Shown piece after piece: positions 41,770 to 46,207 of a stretch of DNA of 46,207 nt (positions are counted from its first letter, which is position 1; each line of letters begins with the position of its first letter). The notes beneath the pieces were generated by a model that saw only the letters and a list, made by a program, of their open reading frames with translations, did no database searches and was not told where the DNA came from. The position numbers and the translations under genes are program-made. This DNA comes from JADJNW01 sp033761835 (GTDB lineage Bacteria > Bacteroidota > Bacteroidia > Chitinophagales > Saprospiraceae), in NCBI GenBank assembly GCA_033761835.1, contig JANRME010000163.1, positions 1 to 46,207 of the forward strand, given 5' to 3'.

Positions 41770-44700
41770 ATGAGCTTTGGCAAATATCAATTTTTATCCT
41801 GGACACGCAGAGGCATCTCTGCCAATATTAATGAAGTGGATACACTTGGAGTTACGCCTGGTGATGCAATAGAGCGAGCTTCCATACAAGTGAATGTAAA
41901 AATAAACAATGATGCTCCTGTAAGTCAGAGTTTTATTATGTTAGGTCCTGGCGATATTGTAGGCATTAAGCAAGAAATGATTATTCGTACGGAGCCTTTG
42001 TCCGAGATCTCTGATTTTGAACCGAATCTGTTGCCCTACATCGAATTTTATGACGAAGATTTTCCCTGGCGTTATACACCTGCGAGTGCTACAGGGTCAG
42101 GAAACTTGTCTTTGCGCCCATGGATTGCTCTTTTTGTATTGAAAGAAGGCGAGTTTGAAGAAACACAGCGCCAAAAGCCTTTGCCTGCTATTAAGGTATT
42201 AAAAACAGAAACCTTGCCGCCTCACGATGAGCTACACTTGTGGGCGCATACGCATACCAATCTTCAGTTTGAGCAAGATGCACTCGATCAGTTTGTTGAC
42301 TCATTGGAAGAGGACGCGAAAACAGACCCGGATGGACTTTACAGTCGAATATTATGCCCACGCAAGTTGGAGCCTAATGTTATGTACCATGCGTTTTTGG
42401 TGCCTGCTTATGAAACAGGAAGGCTTGCGGGTTTAGGAATATCTCCACAGGGGGTAAAAGCGCAGCAATCATCGTGGCCCAATGCAGAAAACGAATTTCC
42501 GATTTATTATCGATGGAATTTCCGTACCGGACAAAACTTTGATTTTGAATACTTAGTCAAGTTATTAGAACCCAGGGTGATGGATAAGCGAATCGGACAG
42601 CGTCCGGTAGATTGCTCGCGTCCAGGATTTGTGCGCGCAGATGCTCCCATCGAGGTACCAGCCACGGATCCTTTGATTATTCAGTTAGAAGGTGCTTTAA
42701 AAGCGCCCACTGCAGTACCTACGCTATTTCCTGTCAATGTGAATCAGCCTTTTTTACAGGAATTGGAAAAATTAGTCAATCTGAATCAATTGCAAGTAGA
42801 AAATCATGAGGAAGATCCTTATGTAACGGTTCCATTTTATGGGATGTACCATGCGATACGCAAAGACCCCGCAGCGCCGGGTAATCGAAGAATTCCGAAA
42901 TTTGATCGTACTTCCACTAATTGGTACAATGATCTGAACCGTGATCCGCGCTCCCGCATACCAGCGGGTTTTGGGGTACGGGTAATTCAGGAGAATCAGG
43001 AAAGGCTCATGGCTGCTGCCTGGAAACAGTTGAATAAAATCCTGGAGGCAAATAAGAAAATGGGTTATACCCAGTTTCTTGCCAAAGTTTCTCATAGCCT
43101 TTTCAGAAAGAATGTTGTGTCGCTACCCAAAGAAACGCTGCTGGCTACTACTTACAGCCTTTCAAGTAGAGTACCAGCTTTGCAGTCCAATATTCTAAGA
43201 GAAAGAGCACCAAATGACCCTGGCACTGTAAAAAATACAATCCGAAACAGCGCTATTCCTGATGCTGTATTTAAACCGGAATTTCGAAAGATAACCAGGA
43301 ATAAAAGTTCGCTGATAAAAAATCTTGGCAGCAATATCAATATAGAAGAAGGGGAAACACCAAAATTCCAATTTAATGCCTTGGTCAGCAGTATTAATAA
43401 CGCTGAAGGAATTTCGGCAGCGCCAGTTATCAATTATGCACCTTTGCAGGTAGTATCAGACATCAGTAATTTTGCCGCGCCTTTATCTATCGAGGAAATA
43501 ACGGTATGGAGCTTACAATCCAATCTGGAGTTGAATTTCATTTATAATGTTCCATCTTTTCAAGGCGGGTTTCCTAATATCAGTGTATGGAATACTGCTT
43601 TCAATGACAATATTATCCAGATTATCATTAGCGGAGGAACGATCCCAGGAGATATCGGATTGCCCAATATAGAACTCCCCATTGGAGGAGGCGTCGTACC
43701 TGGAAGTACCGGACTTCCTGGAGGCATAACGCCACGAACATCGAACTTTGCATCAAGAGAAATTACCAATTTTGCACAAGCCTTTGCTGATAATAATGAC
43801 AGGTATGCTTTTAGTCAACCTTTAAGCATCTTTTTGGGGCTTGATATTGATAGAAGTTATTCTAGTATTATTGATTTTATCACTCCGGCAAAAGCGTATA
43901 AAAGATTAAGTGATGCGCGCGTCAAATGGCCCAGTAATACCAAATTTGTTCCTGATGAAGATTTTTTGCCTGCGATGGTCTATCCTGATTTTCCGGAATC
44001 CACTTATAAATACCTCGTTGATATCGATAGCGAGTTGTTGCTGCCCAATCTGGGATTGATTCCGCCCAATACTTTGTCTTTGTTACGCACCAATCAAAAG
44101 TTTATTGAATCCTACCTGGTCGGGCTTAATTTTGAAATGGGACGGGAATTGCTTTGGAGAGAGTACCCTACCGATATGCGAGGCAGTTATTTCCGTCAAT
44201 TTTGGGATGTGAAAGGATTTGTAACACCCAATACAGCTCCAGCCGATGCTGAAGCACTGAAAGATATCAAGCCTATCGACAAATGGGCGTCCAATAGTTT
44301 GCTAGGTGCGCACAATGCCCGCGATGCGCAGGGAGATGCCGAGCAGTTGGTATTTGTGGTACGAGGAGATTTGTTGAAAAAATTTCCCAATACAGTGATT
44401 TATGCTCAAAAAGCAGAAATAAAGGATGGCAAAAAAGTAATCGACGAAAACTTGGATGGCGACGAATTCAAAAAGAAAGTGCTTTTCCCTCTTTATCAAG
44501 CAGAATTGTTGCCCGATATAAAATTATTGGGCTTCGATCTGACCATAGAACAAGCAGCTGGGGCCGTCGCCTCTCCTGGTTTCGCAGATGCGGATGACCC
44601 AATTCTATCAGATGGATTGCGGGCTGGATGGTTTTTTATTATTGCAGAAGTGCCGGGCGAGCCTCGTTTTGGCATGGATATTACTTTTAATCAAAATAAG

Positions 44701-45009
44701 CCGGATGAGCTAACCTGGAATGATTTATCCTGGGAGAATTTTGCTATATCGGTTGATTTTATCAGAAAAGTCAATACCCCCGTCAATACAGTAAATCCCG
44801 CAGTTCAATTCCCAAATGGTGGGGCGCGCGCAGCAGAAGGTCAGTGGGGGCGTAGCGCTGCTGATATGGCAACTATTTTGATTCAGCGACCCGTGATGGT
44901 TGCGGTTCATTCCAGAGAAATGCTCGACAATGAAATTTTGGATGTGAATGCTCCTGATGAACAAATGATTACTCTGCGCCAGCATATTAAGTTAGCTTTA
45001 AACCTATAA
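41770..45009 (+). CDS. conserved giant protein of unknown function, operon gene 3
   Basis: This 1079-aa protein belongs to no family I can name. Features seen: an N-terminal beta domain with FLSWTRRG (8-15), LGPGDIVGI (58-66), DFEPNLLPYIEFYDEDFPWR (82-101) and LRPWIALFVL (about 115-124); a Gly/Pro-rich linker at about 620-655 (IISGGTIPGDIGLPN, IGGGVVPGSTGLPGG); and a C-terminal part with LVFVVRGDLLKKFPNTVIYA (about 858-877) and FFIIAEVPGEPRFGMDI. I recall these motifs in large hypothetical proteins beside DUF6603 genes in other phyla, unverified. There is no signal peptide or membrane helix. It starts 15 bp after the DUF6603 stop, so it is surely co-transcribed. Confidence 0.8.
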   Translation: MSFGKYQFLSWTRRGISANINEVDTLGVTPGDAIERASIQVNVKINNDAPVSQSFIMLGPGDIVGIKQEMIIRTEPLSEISDFEPNLLPYIEFYDEDFPWRYTPASATGSGNLSLRPWIALFVLKEGEFEETQRQKPLPAIKVLKTETLPPHDELHLWAHTHTNLQFEQDALDQFVDSLEEDAKTDPDGLYSRILCPRKLEPNVMYHAFLVPAYETGRLAGLGISPQGVKAQQSSWPNAENEFPIYYRWNFRTGQNFDFEYLVKLLEPRVMDKRIGQRPVDCSRPGFVRADAPIEVPATDPLIIQLEGALKAPTAVPTLFPVNVNQPFLQELEKLVNLNQLQVENHEEDPYVTVPFYGMYHAIRKDPAAPGNRRIPKFDRTSTNWYNDLNRDPRSRIPAGFGVRVIQENQERLMAAAWKQLNKILEANKKMGYTQFLAKVSHSLFRKNVVSLPKETLLATTYSLSSRVPALQSNILRERAPNDPGTVKNTIRNSAIPDAVFKPEFRKITRNKSSLIKNLGSNINIEEGETPKFQFNALVSSINNAEGISAAPVINYAPLQVVSDISNFAAPLSIEEITVWSLQSNLELNFIYNVPSFQGGFPNISVWNTAFNDNIIQIIISGGTIPGDIGLPNIELPIGGGVVPGSTGLPGGITPRTSNFASREITNFAQAFADNNDRYAFSQPLSIFLGLDIDRSYSSIIDFITPAKAYKRLSDARVKWPSNTKFVPDEDFLPAMVYPDFPESTYKYLVDIDSELLLPNLGLIPPNTLSLLRTNQKFIESYLVGLNFEMGRELLWREYPTDMRGSYFRQFWDVKGFVTPNTAPADAEALKDIKPIDKWASNSLLGAHNARDAQGDAEQLVFVVRGDLLKKFPNTVIYAQKAEIKDGKKVIDENLDGDEFKKKVLFPLYQAELLPDIKLLGFDLTIEQAAGAVASPGFADADDPILSDGLRAGWFFIIAEVPGEPRFGMDITFNQNKPDELTWNDLSWENFAISVDFIRKVNTPVNTVNPAVQFPNGGARAAEGQWGRSAADMATILIQRPVMVAVHSREMLDNEILDVNAPDEQMITLRQHIKLALNL

Positions 45010-45040
45010 CAGCTTCTTAGCTGTAAAAAATAATAATATT

Positions 45041-46207
45041 ATGCCCAATTTTAGCGATCAAATACATCAGATAAAGGCTGCCCGCGACAAGCTTCGGGAA
45101 GCTGAACACAGCCTGTATCTTGCTAAATTGAACATTCAAAAAACGCAGAATCCTACCTCCTACGCCTCGGTACGCGAGCAATTGTCCGGCGTTACCAATG
45201 CTTATGAAACTGCACGAACCACTCTATCAACAAGCATCGGCGCATTGTACCAATTAGATTCTACCAAGAATTTGGTAAAAAACCTCAGTGCCGACTATCC
45301 GATTCTCTTTTTGCCGGTTCGTTTGGAGACAAGATTTGTAAATGTTGGCACACAGCAACAACTTTGGATACGTATTTATCCCGATGATATTCATATTCAC
45401 TCGCATGAAGCGCTGCTCACTGATGAGGAATATGAAAATGGTAAAAAATATTGGAAAGCGCTTTTGAGTGCAAATCGAGGCGCTGAAAATGAGCGCGAGC
45501 AAGCCAAACAACAAGCCTGGCAATATCTTCTGAATACATCGGGTGCGCAACGTTCGCTTTGGATTGCTAAGCAAACTAAACCAAGTAACTGGTCGCCAAA
45601 CCTTACGATTGCTGAAGAAGCTTTGCAATTTCCAGCAAAATCCGATACAAAAACCCATTCCTGGACGCTGGCTCCTCGCACGCAATTATTACCTGATTGC
45701 TTCGCCGTAATACTTTACAAAGGTGATCAAGAAGTCAAGACTCAAATTGGCAACCTCATACCGGATACCGTTTTTATGGGCCCCGATCCTTTCCGTGCAG
45801 AAGAAGCCTTTAAAAAGACCGATGAAAAAATTGAATTGGATGAAGATTTTGCTTGGATCAGCAATTTTGAAAAAGCGGTAGAGATCGGTTTGGGATTGAA
45901 AATTGACTTGGCGCCCTCATTTTTCAACAACAATCAAATAGATCGCGTACTGGTAATGGGAATATTGGCTTCCGCCACCCCAGAAGAATCCGCCCTTTTG
46001 GTAGAAAATATGATTGAAAATCATCGCTTCTCAAAAGGGTTTAGCCTCGTGCCTCAAGGAACAGCTACCAACAATACCGAAAAGGATAGTTCTGGCTATT
46101 CCAAAAATGAACAGACCTTTGAAAAAGGCTATTTTGATGGAAGTGAATCGGCATATTTTCAGACAGTACCTGATTCTGAAGGGAAAAGATTGACAGATGC
46201 CTTGGGC
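45041..46207 (+). CDS. operon gene 4, unknown function, truncated by window end
   Basis: From ATG 45041 an open frame of 389 codons runs to the window edge without a stop, so the gene is larger. The N-terminus (about 1-75) is a helical, coiled-coil-like region (IHQIKAARDKLREAEHSLYL). It is followed by a beta region with YPILFLPVRLETRFV (about 86-100), LWIRIYPDDIHIHSHEALLT (about 108-127) and FEKAVEIGLGLKIDL. I recall the LPVRLETRF plus IYPDDIH pair from hypothetical proteins in DUF6603 neighbourhoods, unverified. It lies 31 bp after gene 3. No signal peptide is present. Confidence 0.8.
   Translation, partial: MPNFSDQIHQIKAARDKLREAEHSLYLAKLNIQKTQNPTSYASVREQLSGVTNAYETARTTLSTSIGALYQLDSTKNLVKNLSADYPILFLPVRLETRFVNVGTQQQLWIRIYPDDIHIHSHEALLTDEEYENGKKYWKALLSANRGAENEREQAKQQAWQYLLNTSGAQRSLWIAKQTKPSNWSPNLTIAEEALQFPAKSDTKTHSWTLAPRTQLLPDCFAVILYKGDQEVKTQIGNLIPDTVFMGPDPFRAEEAFKKTDEKIELDEDFAWISNFEKAVEIGLGLKIDLAPSFFNNNQIDRVLVMGILASATPEESALLVENMIENHRFSKGFSLVPQGTATNNTEKDSSGYSKNEQTFEKGYFDGSESAYFQTVPDSEGKRLTDALG

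Noticed and set aside
35510..46207. Contractile injection or phage-tail cluster
   Set aside because: No sheath, tube, baseplate, spike or AAA+ gene is visible in the window, so this reading is not supported by what can be seen.

Overview
The window is a chromosomal stretch of a Bacteroidota genome. The signs are a Por/type IX C-terminal sorting domain on the secreted protein at 34241-35071, an Oar-like TonB-dependent receptor, several start-proximal TAnnTTTG boxes (the Bacteroidota -7 element), weak ribosome binding sites and a LolA/Mla-type envelope gene set. A member of the Saprospiria is my best guess, from the general look of the proteins and the large helical orphan at 32583-34013. That placement is inference. 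No tRNA, rRNA, CRISPR array, prophage or intact insertion sequence was seen.

Layout. 1-8.3 kb: a LolA-like chaperone, a secreted orphan, a trehalose synthase-maltokinase fusion whose GH13 nucleophile position is Thr, queG, a decayed ParE-type toxin, tsaB, and a VWA protein paired with a GlsB/YeaQ membrane protein. 8.4-14.2 kb: a flippase-like membrane protein; a two-gene stress module (a CBS-pair protein, then a thioredoxin-like/double-Usp fusion) behind three dyad sites, two of them FNR/CRP-like; then a tightly packed minus-strand set (porin-like OMP, GNAT, exonuclease III, small membrane protein). 14.4-21.1 kb: a RidA-family protein, uvrA and an Oar-like TonB-dependent receptor. 21.1-22.1 kb: a gene graveyard holding the tail of a second, diverged uvrA, a frameshifted DUF433 antitoxin, a short unknown ORF and a degenerate 21-bp tandem repeat. 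22.1-25 kb: a two-subunit molybdenum hydroxylase (IorA/IorB-like). 25-34 kb, mostly minus strand: pyruvate phosphate dikinase, the MlaE-MlaF-MlaD lipid transport operon, an AspT/YidE-type antiporter and a 476-aa helical orphan. 34.2-35.1 kb: a cohesin-like secreted protein with a sorting domain.

35.5 kb to the window end holds the most unusual content. Four very large same-strand genes with 15-38 bp gaps encode a PhoD-like metallophosphatase without signal peptide, a DUF6603-type beta-rich protein of 1179 aa, a 1079-aa protein of unknown function, and a fourth protein cut by the window edge. None of the four N-termini looks like an export signal. I recall similar proteins occurring together in unrelated bacteria, but I could not check that. 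I regard this operon as the best candidate for an undescribed multi-protein system; its function is unknown.

Other points worth attention are the lost catalytic Asp in the trehalose synthase domain, the CxxS thioredoxin-Usp fusion, the uvrA paralog relic whose differences are mostly silent, two broken toxin-antitoxin genes, and several palindromes next to promoters.
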